Below, piece after piece: positions 1 to 8,906 of a stretch of 64,000 nt of DNA. This DNA comes from an uncultured Succinivibrio sp. (GTDB lineage Bacteria; Pseudomonadota; Gammaproteobacteria; Enterobacterales; Succinivibrionaceae), in the NCBI GenBank assembly GCA_934218695.1, contig CAKQDA010000001.1:62001-126000 (forward strand), read 5' to 3'. How positions within the stretch are numbered: position 1 is the stretch's first letter; each line of letters opens with the position of its first letter. The notes under the pieces are model-generated. The model saw only the letters and a program-made list of their open reading frames with translations. It searched no databases and was not told where the DNA came from. The translations under genes were made by a program, and so were the position numbers.

Positions 1-51
1 ATGAGGCTGTTCGATACGCTCAAATTCAATAAATCCTCTTAAAAAGCCCAT
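1..51 (-). CDS. gltD: Glutamate synthase small subunit, N-terminal 17 codons only
   Basis: Partial gene cut by the window edge; only the first 17 residues are visible, starting Met-Gly-Phe-Leu-Arg-Gly-Phe. The ATG lies one base after the gltB stop codon, which is the expected gltB-gltD arrangement. GltD is the FAD- and NADPH-binding beta subunit that passes electrons to GltB. The identification rests on the start of the sequence (Gly-Phe-x-x-Gly-Phe-Ile-Glu-Phe is typical of GltD) and on its position directly after gltB. The rest of the gene lies outside the window. Confidence 0.85.
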   Translation of the reverse strand, partial: MGFLRGFIEFERIEQPH

Positions 52-52
52 C

Positions 53-3000
53 TTAGTGTGCCTCCTTCATTGCGTTTAATGCGTTGAAGTATTCAACAGG
101 GAATACTTTGACGAAATGCTGTAACTCAACATCGAAGTTCTCTAAGATCTTTTTGGCCACCTTACTTGATGTCATATTGAGGTGACGTGTCAGTAAAGTT
201 CTTAAAACCTCTTCGTCTGATTTTCCCTGATGCAGAGGAACTGCAGGATCAGCCTTTACAGCCTTTACCACGTTGCTTATCTGGAATGAGCCTTTTGCCA
301 TACGTGATCTGAAGGTACCGTCCCTGTCGTAAACATAGGCCATACCACCTGACATACCGGCAGCAAAGTTTCTGCCTGTTGTTCCGAGCACTACGACGGT
401 TCCGCCTGTCATATACTCACAGCCGTGATCTCCACAGCCTTCGGTTACAGCATCGGCACCTGAGTTTCTTACAGCAAAACGTTCGCCGCAGACACCACTG
501 AAGTAGGCCTCACCAGAGGTTGCACCGTAAAGACAGGTGTTACCGCCAATGATATTCTGCTGAGGATCGCCGTCAAAGGCAGCACTCTCATGAACAGCGA
601 TGATACCGCCTGACATACCCTTGCCGACATAGTCGTTGGCAAGACCTGACAGATTCAGGGTGACACCCTTTTCAAGGAAGGCGCCGAATGACTGTCCTGC
701 AGTACCACTAAGATTGAAGGTAATGAAGTTGTCTGGCAGTTTCTTCTTCAATGAGGCAATGAGACCTGAGGTATAGGTTCCTACTGAACGGTTTACGTTA
801 ACAACCGGAGTATCGATTGTAACAGGACTGTTATCCTTGACAGCCTTTAGAACCTGAGCTTCAAACTTCTTGTCCAGTGCCTTGTCAATCTCATGCTGCT
901 GAGAGATTGCATGATGTGCAATTTCATCGGCAAAAGCAGGATCCTTAAAGAAAATTCTCTCAAAGCTTAAGTTTCTTGCCTTGGCAAATTCACTGTCTGA
1001 TACCTTGGTCAGAAGTTCAGCATGACCGATTAAATCCTCAAACTTCCTAAAGCCGAGCTCTGCCATGATCTCACGTACTTCACGGGCAACATAGTGGAAG
1101 TAGTTTTCAAGCTGCTCTGGTGTACCGATAAACTGCTTACGAAGTTCAGGATCCTGTGTTGCAATACCGGTAGGGCAGGTGTTCTTCTGGCACTTTCTCA
1201 TGATGGTGCAACCCATACATACAAGAGGTGCAGTACCAAAACCGAACTCATCAGCACCTAAAAGTGCGCCGATAATTACGTCACGGCCTGTCTTAATCTG
1301 TCCGTCAACCTGCAGTGTTACACGTGAACGAAGCTTGTTCATTACCAGAGTCTGCTGTACGTCAGCAAGACCGATTTCCCAGGCAGAACCTGCATGCTTT
1401 ACAGATGAGGCTGGAGCCGCACCAGTACCGCCGTCATGACCTGAAATCACAATATGGTCAGCCTTACACTTGGCCACACCGGCTGCAACCGTACCGATAC
1501 CAACTTCTGATACAAGCTTTACTGAAATATCAGCTCTGGTATTGGCAAGTTTCAGATCAAAGATCAGCTGAGCCAGATCTTCAATTGAGTAGATATCGTG
1601 GTGTGGTGGAGGAGAAATCAGACCGATACCTGGCAGTGAGTGACGCAGTTTACCAATGTACTTTGAAACCTTGTGACCTGGTAACTGACCTCCTTCACCT
1701 GGTTTTGCGCCCTGAGCCAACTTAATCTGAATCAGATCAGCTGTGGACAGATAATCTGTTGTTACACCAAAACGTCCTGATGCCACCTGTTTGGTGCGTG
1801 AGCGCAATGAATCTCCCTTGTGCAGAGGAATGTCAACTACAACGTCATCACCCAGGATAGCCTTGGTTGAGGTTTCACTGTCAATGATACCGTCACGGCG
1901 AGGATCTTCACCGCCTTCACCTGAGTTTGACATTGCACCAAGTCTGTTCATGGCAATTGCCATGGTGGTGTGAGCTTCAGTTGAAATAGCACCCATAGAC
2001 ATGGCTGAGCAGGCAAAACGGTGGATGATGCTCTCTTCACTTTCCACTTCGTTAATATCAACAGGAGTGGTCTTTTTAAACTTGAACAGACCGCGAATTG
2101 TCATCAGACGCTTGGACTGATCGTTGATGATCTTAGCGTACTTTTTGTACTCATCGTATGATCCAGCACGGACAGCTCTCTGCAGGTGAACTACTGCATC
2201 AGGTGTCCACATATGCTCTTCGCCGTCATATCTCCAGTTCAGATCGCCACCCTGAAGCAGTGAAGGATCTTTAAGTTCAATCTTTCTGAAGGCTGTCTTA
2301 TGGGTTTCCACTGCCTCCTGAGCAATATCAAACAGACCCACACCTTCAATAGGGCTTGGAGTGTTGGTAAAGTACTTGTCAACGAATTCAGATGATAAGC
2401 CTACAGCCTCGAAGATCTGTGCACCGATGTATGACATGTAGGTACAGATACCCATCTTAGCCATGGTCTTGTACAGACCCTTGTCAATGGCATGAATATA
2501 GTTGTCCTGGTACTGTTTAGCAGTCTTTGCATCTGGAGCAAGTTCTGATACCACACGTAATGCAACATATGGGTGAATGGCTTCTGCACCGTAACCGCCA
2601 AGAAGTGCGAAGTGATGAACTGTGCGGGCAGAACCTGTCTCAACAACAAGACCGGTGCTTGTGCGCAGACCGTTCTCAACAAGGCACAGATGGACAGCAG
2701 AGGTTGCAAGAAGGGCAGGAATTGCAAGTCTGTCGGCTGCAACATTTCTGTCAGAGATGATAAGAATGTTGTGACCTGTTTTCACTGCATCGATGGCTGC
2801 TGCTCTGATTGAAGCCAGTCTTGCTTCAATACCGTCCTTACCCCATGATAAAGGGTAGGTGATGTCAAGTTCCTTGGAGCGGAACTTGTTGTCTGTAAAT
2901 TTGCTGATATTACGGATCTTTTCCATCTCAACAGCATCAAGTATTGGCTGCTGGACCTCCAGTCTTACAGGAGGGTTGTTATCCATAATGTTCAGAAGAT

Positions 3001-4639
3001 CAGGACGCGGACCGATAAATGATACCAGTGAGGTTACCATTTCCTCACGGATAGGATCGATAGCAGGGTTTGTAACCTGAGCAAAGAGCTGACGGAAATA
3101 GTCGTACAGGCTCTTAGGACGTTTTGATAAAACAGCCAGAGGGGCATCATTACCCATTGAAAGCACAGGTTCCTGACCGTTTATAGCCTTTGGCTTTAAT
3201 AATCTTTCAACATCCTCACGTGTATAGCCGAATACACCCATGAGAGCCTTGGTATTTAGGTTCAGACCAACTGTTGCGGTTTCATCCTTAATATCGGTCA
3301 GCTTGATGCGAACCTTGTCGGTCCATTCCTGGTAAGGACGCAGTGTGGCAAGGCTTAACTTGATTTCCTTGTCATCGATGATACGCCCCTGTTCTGTATC
3401 GATAAGAAGCATACGGCCAGGTTCAAGTCTCCAGTGACGTGCAATTCTGCTCTCGTCAATCTTTAGAGTTCCCTCTTCTGAAGCTAAAATGACCAGATCG
3501 TCTTTAGTTACGATATAGCGGGCAGGACGAAGCCCGTTTCTGTCAAGTGTTGCGCCAATCTGACGGCCGTCAGTAAAGGCAACAGCTGCAGGACCGTCCC
3601 ATGGCTCCATCATAGCGGCATAGTACTCGTAGAATGCTCTGAGTTTTGGATCCATTAGAGCATCTTTTTCCCATGCTGAAGGGATCATCATCATTGCAGC
3701 CTGAGCTAGTGAGTAGCCTGACATGGTCAGAAGCTCAAATACGTTGTCAAATGAGGCTGAATCTGACTGTCCCTGGAAGATTAAAGGCCACAGTTTCTCA
3801 AGATCCTTACCGAAAACAGGTGAGGAAATGTTTTTCTCACGGGCTTTAATCCAGTTGAAGTTACCGCGCAGGGTGTTGATTTCACCGTTGTGGGCAATCA
3901 TTCTGAATGGGTGAGCAAGAGACCACTGAGGGAAGGTGTTGGTGGAGAAACGCTGGTGGATTAGAGCGATAGCACTGGTGCAGCGGCTGTCGTTTAAATC
4001 TCTGTAGTATTCACCAACCTGGCTTGCCAGAAGCTGCCCCTTGTAAACAATGGTACGGGCTGAGAATGAAGGAATATAGAATTCTTTACAGTGTTTTAAT
4101 TTAAGATTTGAAATCGCAATTGAAGCTGACTTACGGATAATGTACAGCTTACGTTCCAGTGCGTCTGTTACCAGCACATCTGGAGAGTGACCCACAAAGA
4201 TCTGTCTAATTACAGGCTCTTTTTCGCGAACTACAGGAGACATTGGAATAGTCTCGTTCAGAGGAACATCTCTCCATCCCAGGATGATCTGTCCTTCTGC
4301 TAAAATAGCGCGTTCAATCTCTTCCTGACAGGCATGTCTTGAAGCTTCTTCTCTTGGCAGAAAAACCATACCTACGCCATATTCACCTGGAGGAGGAAGC
4401 TTTACGCCCTGAGTCATCATATCGTCACGGAAGATCTGATCAGGGATCTGAATCAAAATGCCGGCACCATCGCCCTGCAGTGGATCTGCTCCTACTGCAC
4501 CGCGGTGAGTCAGGTTCTTAAGAACTTCCAGTCCCTGACTTACGATGCTGTGGCTTTTTTGACCTTTGATGTGAGCAATGAATCCGACACCGCATGCATC
4601 GTGTTCATTTTCACTTCTGTATAAGCCAGAATTAGTCAT
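53..4639 (-). CDS. gltB: Glutamate synthase (NADPH) large subunit
   Basis: Converts glutamine plus 2-oxoglutarate into two glutamates, the second step of GS-GOGAT ammonium assimilation in the cytoplasm. At 1528 aa it has normal family length. The class-II glutamine amidotransferase domain starts near the N-terminus; Cys16 (Asp-Ala-Cys-Gly-Val-Gly) should become the N-terminal nucleophile after removal of a short propeptide. The FMN-binding synthase domain follows, with the 3Fe-4S cysteines at 1144, 1150 and 1155 (CxxxxxCxxxxC). The C-terminal GXGXG helix domain covers roughly 1290-1490. A ribosome-binding-like AAAAGGTGA precedes the ATG. It is followed one base later by gltD and lies downstream of glnA on the same strand, so the whole GS-GOGAT pathway sits together. 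A hairpin cluster separates it from glnA. Confidence 0.97.
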   Translation of the reverse strand: MTNSGLYRSENEHDACGVGFIAHIKGQKSHSIVSQGLEVLKNLTHRGAVGADPLQGDGAGILIQIPDQIFRDDMMTQGVKLPPPGEYGVGMVFLPREEASRHACQEEIERAILAEGQIILGWRDVPLNETIPMSPVVREKEPVIRQIFVGHSPDVLVTDALERKLYIIRKSASIAISNLKLKHCKEFYIPSFSARTIVYKGQLLASQVGEYYRDLNDSRCTSAIALIHQRFSTNTFPQWSLAHPFRMIAHNGEINTLRGNFNWIKAREKNISSPVFGKDLEKLWPLIFQGQSDSASFDNVFELLTMSGYSLAQAAMMMIPSAWEKDALMDPKLRAFYEYYAAMMEPWDGPAAVAFTDGRQIGATLDRNGLRPARYIVTKDDLVILASEEGTLKIDESRIARHWRLEPGRMLLIDTEQGRIIDDKEIKLSLATLRPYQEWTDKVRIKLTDIKDETATVGLNLNTKALMGVFGYTREDVERLLKPKAINGQEPVLSMGNDAPLAVLSKRPKSLYDYFRQLFAQVTNPAIDPIREEMVTSLVSFIGPRPDLLNIMDNNPPVRLEVQQPILDAVEMEKIRNISKFTDNKFRSKELDITYPLSWGKDGIEARLASIRAAAIDAVKTGHNILIISDRNVAADRLAIPALLATSAVHLCLVENGLRTSTGLVVETGSARTVHHFALLGGYGAEAIHPYVALRVVSELAPDAKTAKQYQDNYIHAIDKGLYKTMAKMGICTYMSYIGAQIFEAVGLSSEFVDKYFTNTPSPIEGVGLFDIAQEAVETHKTAFRKIELKDPSLLQGGDLNWRYDGEEHMWTPDAVVHLQRAVRAGSYDEYKKYAKIINDQSKRLMTIRGLFKFKKTTPVDINEVESEESIIHRFACSAMSMGAISTEAHTTMAIAMNRLGAMSNSGEGGEDPRRDGIIDSETSTKAILGDDVVVDIPLHKGDSLRSRTKQVASGRFGVTTDYLSTADLIQIKLAQGAKPGEGGQLPGHKVSKYIGKLRHSLPGIGLISPPPHHDIYSIEDLAQLIFDLKLANTRADISVKLVSEVGIGTVAAGVAKCKADHIVISGHDGGTGAAPASSVKHAGSAWEIGLADVQQTLVMNKLRSRVTLQVDGQIKTGRDVIIGALLGADEFGFGTAPLVCMGCTIMRKCQKNTCPTGIATQDPELRKQFIGTPEQLENYFHYVAREVREIMAELGFRKFEDLIGHAELLTKVSDSEFAKARNLSFERIFFKDPAFADEIAHHAISQQHEIDKALDKKFEAQVLKAVKDNSPVTIDTPVVNVNRSVGTYTSGLIASLKKKLPDNFITFNLSGTAGQSFGAFLEKGVTLNLSGLANDYVGKGMSGGIIAVHESAAFDGDPQQNIIGGNTCLYGATSGEAYFSGVCGERFAVRNSGADAVTEGCGDHGCEYMTGGTVVVLGTTGRNFAAGMSGGMAYVYDRDGTFRSRMAKGSFQISNVVKAVKADPAVPLHQGKSDEEVLRTLLTRHLNMTSSKVAKKILENFDVELQHFVKVFPVEYFNALNAMKEAH

Positions 4640-4677
4640 TTATGTGTCACCTTTTGCGAGTGGTATATATACAATAA

Positions 4678-4755
4678 GGGCCCTAAACGGGCCCTTTTTT
4701 GAAAACTTTTACAGTTTTCTTATTATTATCACCCCATTTTTGATGGGGTGTTTTT
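4678..4755. terminator. Cluster of three hairpins between glnA and gltB
   Basis: Three inverted repeats follow each other. GGGCCC pairs with GGGCCC (4678-4694) and precedes six T. GAAAACT pairs with AGTTTTC (4701-4719). CACCCCAT pairs with ATGGGGTG (4730-4750) and precedes five T. The T-runs of the first and third follow the stems on the plus strand, although both flanking genes are on the minus strand. Read in the minus direction the stems are preceded by A-runs and followed by only weakly U-rich sequence. They may still terminate or attenuate glnA read-through into gltB, or they may stop antisense transcription. Confidence 0.5.
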
Positions 4756-4771
4756 AACCCATTTCGTTAAA

Positions 4772-6190
4772 TTATAGGCTGTAGTACAGCTCGAACTCAG
4801 CAGGATGTGGAGTTGAACGTACGCGGGTATCTTCAGCTGCCTTCAGCTCGATGTAGGCACTGATCATATCCTCTGAGAATACGCCGCCTGCAGTCAGGTA
4901 GTCATGGTCAGCCTGTAAAGCCTTTAAAGCCTCATCTAAAGAACCGCAAACCTGTGGAATATTAGCTGCTTCCTCTGGAGGTAAGTCGTACAGGTTCTTA
5001 TCCATAGCCTCACCTGGATCAATCTTGTTGAGGATACCGTCAAGACCTGCCATTAGCATTGCAGAGAATGCCAGGTATGGGTTAGCCATACAATCTGGGA
5101 AACGAACCTCAATGTGTGCAGTCTTAGGATTGATTGCATATGGAATACGGATTGAAGCTGAACGGTTTGCAGCAGAGTATGCCAGCATTAAAGGAGCCTC
5201 GAAACCTGGAACCAGACGCTTGTAAGAGTTGGTTGAAGGGTTTGTGAAAGCGTTTAATGACTTGGCATGCTTGATGATACCGCCGATGTACCATAAAGCT
5301 TCCTGTGACAGACCACCGTAGAGGTTGCCTGCGAAGATGTTCTTGCCATCCTTACCGATTGACTGGTGGCAGTGCATACCTGAACCGTTGTCTCCGTAGA
5401 TTGGCTTTGGCATGAATGTAGCTGTTTTGCCGTACTGGTTTGCCACATTCTGAACAACATACTTGTAAATCTGAACCTCATCAGCCTTCTTGGTTAATGA
5501 GTTGAACTCGGTTGCAATCTCGTTCTGACCTGCAGTTGCAACTTCGTGATGGTGAGCTTCGATAACAAGACCCATTTCCTGCATTACCTTACACATTGCA
5601 GAACGGATATCCTGTGATGAATCTACAGGTGGAACTGGGAAGTAGCCGCCTTTAACTGCTGGACGATAGCCCTTGTTGCCACCCTCATACTCGGTAGCTG
5701 AGTTCCAGGCTGCCTCGATATCATCGATTGCTACGAAAGAACCTGAAATATCAGACTTGAAACGAACATCATCAAATAAGAAGAATTCAGGCTCTGGACC
5801 AAAGAAAGCCTGGTCACCGATACCGGTTGACTTTAAGTAGTCCTCAGCACGCTTTGCTACAGAACGAGGATCACGGTCGTAACCTGTTAGGGTCTGTGGC
5901 TCAAGAATATCGCAACGTACGATAATGGTTGGATCTGCATAGAAAGGATCAAGCATAACGGTTGTGATATCAGGCATTAAGATCATGTCTGACTTGTCAA
6001 TTCCACGCCAGCCTGCGATTGAAGAACCGTCAAACATCTTGCCCTGATCGAAGAATTTCTCATCGATGCAGGAAATAGGTAGAGAAATATGCTGCTCTTT
6101 ACCTTTAGTGTCAGTAAATCTTAAATCAGCAAAAACAACATCATTTTCTTCGATGAGTTTTTTTACTTCACTGTAATCCTTGATTGCCAT
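4772..6190 (-). CDS. glnA: Glutamine synthetase type I
   Basis: Makes glutamine from glutamate, ammonium and ATP; a cytoplasmic dodecamer in this family. At 472 aa it matches the enteric GSI-beta length (E. coli 469). Visible signatures include the glutamate/ATP-binding stretch Gly-Ser-Gly-Met-His-Cys-His near the middle, the [13 protein letters not shown] loop, and Asn-Leu-Tyr-Asp-Leu-Pro-Pro-Glu-Glu. In that last motif Tyr401 matches the tyrosine that GlnE adenylylates, so activity is probably controlled by covalent modification. It stands alone in its transcription unit with a 509-base upstream gap; no glnL/glnG follows it here. No convincing sigma-54 promoter was found upstream. Confidence 0.97.
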   Translation of the reverse strand: MAIKDYSEVKKLIEENDVVFADLRFTDTKGKEQHISLPISCIDEKFFDQGKMFDGSSIAGWRGIDKSDMILMPDITTVMLDPFYADPTIIVRCDILEPQTLTGYDRDPRSVAKRAEDYLKSTGIGDQAFFGPEPEFFLFDDVRFKSDISGSFVAIDDIEAAWNSATEYEGGNKGYRPAVKGGYFPVPPVDSSQDIRSAMCKVMQEMGLVIEAHHHEVATAGQNEIATEFNSLTKKADEVQIYKYVVQNVANQYGKTATFMPKPIYGDNGSGMHCHQSIGKDGKNIFAGNLYGGLSQEALWYIGGIIKHAKSLNAFTNPSTNSYKRLVPGFEAPLMLAYSAANRSASIRIPYAINPKTAHIEVRFPDCMANPYLAFSAMLMAGLDGILNKIDPGEAMDKNLYDLPPEEAANIPQVCGSLDEALKALQADHDYLTAGGVFSEDMISAYIELKAAEDTRVRSTPHPAEFELYYSL

Positions 6191-6699
6191 TTAGGTGCTC
6201 CTAATTTTCAATTGATGGGGTATTACGTACCCGTTCTTTAATGTCTGAGTAAATTTTCGTGGTTATAGTGAGAACTGTCAAAGCATATTTGTACTGGCAC
6301 TAAAACTACACGTTATATTTTACTATATGTTGCATAATGGTGCGATACCTAAAAATTATTTAAAAAACAGTAAGATAATATAAATATCTTTAGCGAGCTA
6401 AAGAAAAATGAAGTAAAGTTTAATTTTCAATGATTTAAAAATTTCTTTATTATATTGATTTATAAAGATAAATTTAAAAACTGCAGAAATTAGTTAAAAA
6501 AGTGCATTGCACATTTTTAGCGCGAAGAATTTGTCAATTTCTGCATTTTTTTGTGGCGTTTCTGATTCTTTTATGAAGTTTTTCTGTGACAGGAAGTTCC
6601 GAAGAGACTTAAAAAGGAATTTCTGAAAAGACATAATCAGATCATATTACAGGTCAATGATCAGAATTTTTGCAAAAGAGGAGGTTATGCATTACGAAT
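6191..6699. other. Intergenic region upstream of glnA
   Basis: This 509-base AT-rich gap separates the start of glnA from the 3' end of the next minus-strand gene. It must contain the glnA promoter and 5' leader. No open frame of note is visible. A sequence resembling a sigma-54 element (minus strand, around 6330-6350) has one base too few between its GC elements, so I do not call it. A weak hairpin, GATCAT/ATGATC, around 6640-6662 could help end transcription of the 6700-7410 gene. Confidence 0.4.
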
Positions 6700-7410
6700 T
6701 TACAGAAATCTGACACTCTGACGGATATTTTTGATTGTGTTTTCTGCCTTTTTACTGTCTGTACTGCTGGTAAGATATATATGTGCCATAAAGTCTGTAA
6801 GCGGAATGTGGTACTGTGTAACTTCTGTAATGGAGCCTAATTTCTCTTCTGCCATCAGGAAGTTAAAGCAGACTGAAATCTTTCCTCCAATAAAGTCATT
6901 GTAGACATCTATACTGCCGATGATTTTATATCCAGTCTCATTATAGTGCTCTTTCATTTCCACAAGATATTCAGCACATGTATCCTCAAGTTCACGATCG
7001 AGTGCGTCTGAACCTACGGTGTGGAGTCTGTCTAAAAGTCTTTCCTGAGTAAAGTTGTCCTCATAGACAGCTTCTGTGAATGCTTTGGCTCCTATCCATG
7101 TTTTATTCTGGTAGCAGTTGTCAGCTTCAAGTGATTTGACTTCAATATGATTTTTCTGTAAATCTGCAGCCGATGTGGCCACTAGCGTGTGATGATCCGG
7201 ATCATATACTCTGAAGTATCCCGGTATCTCAAGACTCAGCTTGTCATCGACATTTATTATGACTGAGATGTTCTGTCTTTCAGCCAGGCTCGCTTTTAAG
7301 TCAGAACCACAGTCATGTTTTGAATCTGAATCCTGAATTTCTCTGTTGGTTTCGACTGCACAAACCTGACTTGTATACAAGGCGAGCAGCAGGAGTAAAA
7401 TTGTTTTCAT
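6700..7410 (-). CDS. Secreted protein of unknown function
   Basis: A 236-aa protein that I do not recognise. The N-terminus is a clear Sec signal peptide: Met-Lys-Thr, a Leu-rich core, then an Ala-x-Ala-type site near Val-Cys-Ala at residues 17-19. The mature part is polar and acidic, with several cysteines (around 34, 98, 144 and 182) that could form disulfides in the periplasm. A central section pairs beta-rich segments with an acidic helix. It has its own unit between glnA and the acetyltransferase gene, with no functional link visible. It could be a stress-related periplasmic protein or a lineage-specific one; the sequence alone does not decide. Confidence 0.75.
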   Translation of the reverse strand: MKTILLLLLALYTSQVCAVETNREIQDSDSKHDCGSDLKASLAERQNISVIINVDDKLSLEIPGYFRVYDPDHHTLVATSAADLQKNHIEVKSLEADNCYQNKTWIGAKAFTEAVYEDNFTQERLLDRLHTVGSDALDRELEDTCAEYLVEMKEHYNETGYKIIGSIDVYNDFIGGKISVCFNFLMAEEKLGSITEVTQYHIPLTDFMAHIYLTSSTDSKKAENTIKNIRQSVRFL

Positions 7411-7487
7411 TTTTTATCTTTTATTCAGCGGCCGTCCCTGAGTAAATGTGGTGACTTACCCGTACACTGACAGCAGCTGCTTTTTAT

Positions 7488-7985
7488 TTACGAGTTTATC
7501 TTCATGGAATACACCTCTTCATTGATAAAGAAGTCTCCCATGTCCAGTCCTGTATCTCTTACTTTTTCCATACCGTGTTTTATATAGAAATCAAGACCGG
7601 GATTATGTTTATTTATCAGCAGTTCAATTGTACATGGTTGAGGGTGATCCTGTTTTACATATTCAACTACATGATTAAATAATGCTGTACCCACGCCTTT
7701 GCCCTGATTTTTAATTTCAACATAGATTTTCTGCATCAGATACAGATCTGGGCCATGCTGAATGACAGAGACAGCGGCAGTATCCTCACCGTCAAGTGTG
7801 GCTATAAAGTAAACCTTTCCTGAATTGATGGCATCCTGCAGAGCTTCCTGTGAATAGTATTTATCCAGCATAAAGTCAATCTGTGCAGTATTCAGAACAC
7901 TTTTAAAAGTGTTTGGCACTAAGACATCAGCTAACTGTTTTAAAATCTTTACATCAGAAAAATCTGCTTTTCTAATTGAGATCAT
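7488..7985 (-). CDS. GNAT-family N-acetyltransferase
   Basis: A 165-aa acetyltransferase of the GNAT fold, which moves an acetyl group from acetyl-CoA to an amine; the substrate cannot be told. The acetyl-CoA-binding motif A is clear around residues 90-105: Asn-Gln-Gly-Lys-Gly-Val-Gly-Thr-Ala-Leu follows a beta strand containing Tyr-Val-Glu-Ile. A C-terminal Asn-x-x-Asn-Pro-Gly-x-x-x-Tyr-x-x-x-Gly-Met stretch is the usual motif B end. I chose the ATG at 7985 rather than the in-frame GTG nine bases upstream, because AAGGTGG lies five bases before the ATG and the GTG is inside that ribosome binding site. The gene borders the patch of decayed genes. Confidence 0.85.
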   Translation of the reverse strand: MISIRKADFSDVKILKQLADVLVPNTFKSVLNTAQIDFMLDKYYSQEALQDAINSGKVYFIATLDGEDTAAVSVIQHGPDLYLMQKIYVEIKNQGKGVGTALFNHVVEYVKQDHPQPCTIELLINKHNPGLDFYIKHGMEKVRDTGLDMGDFFINEEVYSMKINS

Positions 7986-8113
7986 AATGACCACCTTATT
8001 TCCAAAACCTAACCTAAGTATAGGAATAATTTAGAAAATATCTAATTTTGCACAAAAATAATTCAATTTGTCTTATAAAAATTCAACAGCCCTCAAATTT
8101 CTCTGCTGTTTAA

Positions 8114-8440
8114 TTTAAAAAGGGTATTTACGTTGATCCTATTACAGGAGCCCCACTATTTGTCTCAACAGATAAATACGAATCCGGATGCGGTTGGCCT
8201 GCTTTTTCAAAGCCAATTGATGACACTGTCCTGTCACGGCATTTAGATACTTCTTTAAATCGTCAGAGAATTGAGGTTAGAAGTAAGACCAGTAATGCTC
8301 ATTTAGGTCATGTCTTTACTGACGGTCCTAAAGAAACAGGTGGTTTGCGCTACTGCATTAACAGCGCCGCCTTAAGGTTTATTCCTTTTGAAGAATTAGA
8401 TGAGAAAGGCTACGGGGAGTTTAAAAAGTACGTAAAGTAA
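8114..8440 (+). pseudogene. msrB: 5'-truncated methionine sulfoxide reductase B remnant
   Basis: An open frame of 108 codons with no start codon: an in-frame TAA (8111-8113) stands directly before it, and no plausible initiator precedes the conserved part. The translation matches the C-terminal two-thirds of MsrB, which reduces methionine-R-sulfoxide. The Ser-Gly-Cys-Gly-Trp-Pro-Ala-Phe motif, the His-Leu-Gly-His-Val-Phe motif and the catalytic Arg-Tyr-Cys-Ile-Asn motif are all intact. The two zinc-binding CxxC pairs found in many MsrB proteins are absent. Roughly 35-45 N-terminal residues are missing, or a whole MsrA domain if the ancestor was an MsrA-MsrB fusion. The reading frame is otherwise undamaged, so the truncation looks fairly recent. 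Confidence 0.8.
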
Positions 8441-8499
8441 AAGATTAGATAGTAAGTTTGTAAAAATTCATTAAATAAGATTGCCATAAAACACGAGAT

Positions 8500-8536
8500 G
8501 CTCTAAGGAACACTTTAGAGCCTCTTCTTTAGCTTT
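8500..8536 (-). repeat. Decayed copy of the carB terminator sequence
   Basis: Bases 8513-8536 are identical to 9970-9993, the plus-strand right arm of the carB terminator and its flank (24 of 24 bases). The left arm here is diverged: only GCTCTAA (8500-8506) still pairs with TTAGAGC (8515-8521). The AAAACAC sequence upstream of both copies is also shared. Read on the minus strand this is a weakened terminator. The two copies bracket about 1.4 kb that carries a decayed frame and the 8907-9725 gene. Confidence 0.7.
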
Positions 8537-8540
8537 GGTA

Positions 8541-8778
8541 ACTAATCAGAATGCTCATCTTATTTCTTTTGGTGATCTCCATGTAGATCCAGAAAAATCC
8601 TACCTTGGTTAGAGTTAATTTTCCTCACTCAACAACTGCAACCTATAGCACTCATAAAATATAAATCCCAACTGAAACGATTGTTGATGGTTAAGTCAAG
8701 GAGTTCCTCTACGTCATACACATCAAAAATGGAAGAATAGTGCATTTGTACACATTAGTACAACTGTCGAAAAAATGA
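8541..8778 (+). pseudogene. Possible decayed coding frame, origin unknown
   Basis: Two successive reading frames give protein-like sequence separated by a frameshift near 8607-8610. The first is 23 codons ending in a stop at 8610-8612, with Gly-Asp-Leu-His-Val-Asp-Pro-Glu in it. The second runs in another frame from 8608 to a TGA at 8776-8778, interrupted by two TAA codons, and ends with Lys-Glu-Phe-Leu-Tyr-Val-Ile-His-Ile-Lys-Asn-Gly-Arg-Ile-Val. That last pattern resembles the final strands of NTF2/SnoaL-like proteins, but this is a guess from a short stretch. No start codon or ribosome binding site is evident. It could also be chance. Confidence 0.3.
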
Positions 8779-8906
8779 TTCATATGATAAACAACTCAAC
8801 GTTTTCTTCTTAACTAAATTAAAGCTATGGTAATCAGATTATGGAATGCTGTTATATAAAATAACAGAGGTGAATAAAACAGAAAATATAATGAAAGGTG
8901 GACTTT

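Noticed and set aside
2401..2745. Several frames of 60-140 codons antisense to or out of frame within gltB
   Set aside because: gltB is intact and full length; these are codon-bias shadows.
6320..6360. Sigma-54-like sequence before glnA (minus strand)
   Set aside because: The GC elements are one base too close and the first GG is CG; such matches arise by chance in this gap.
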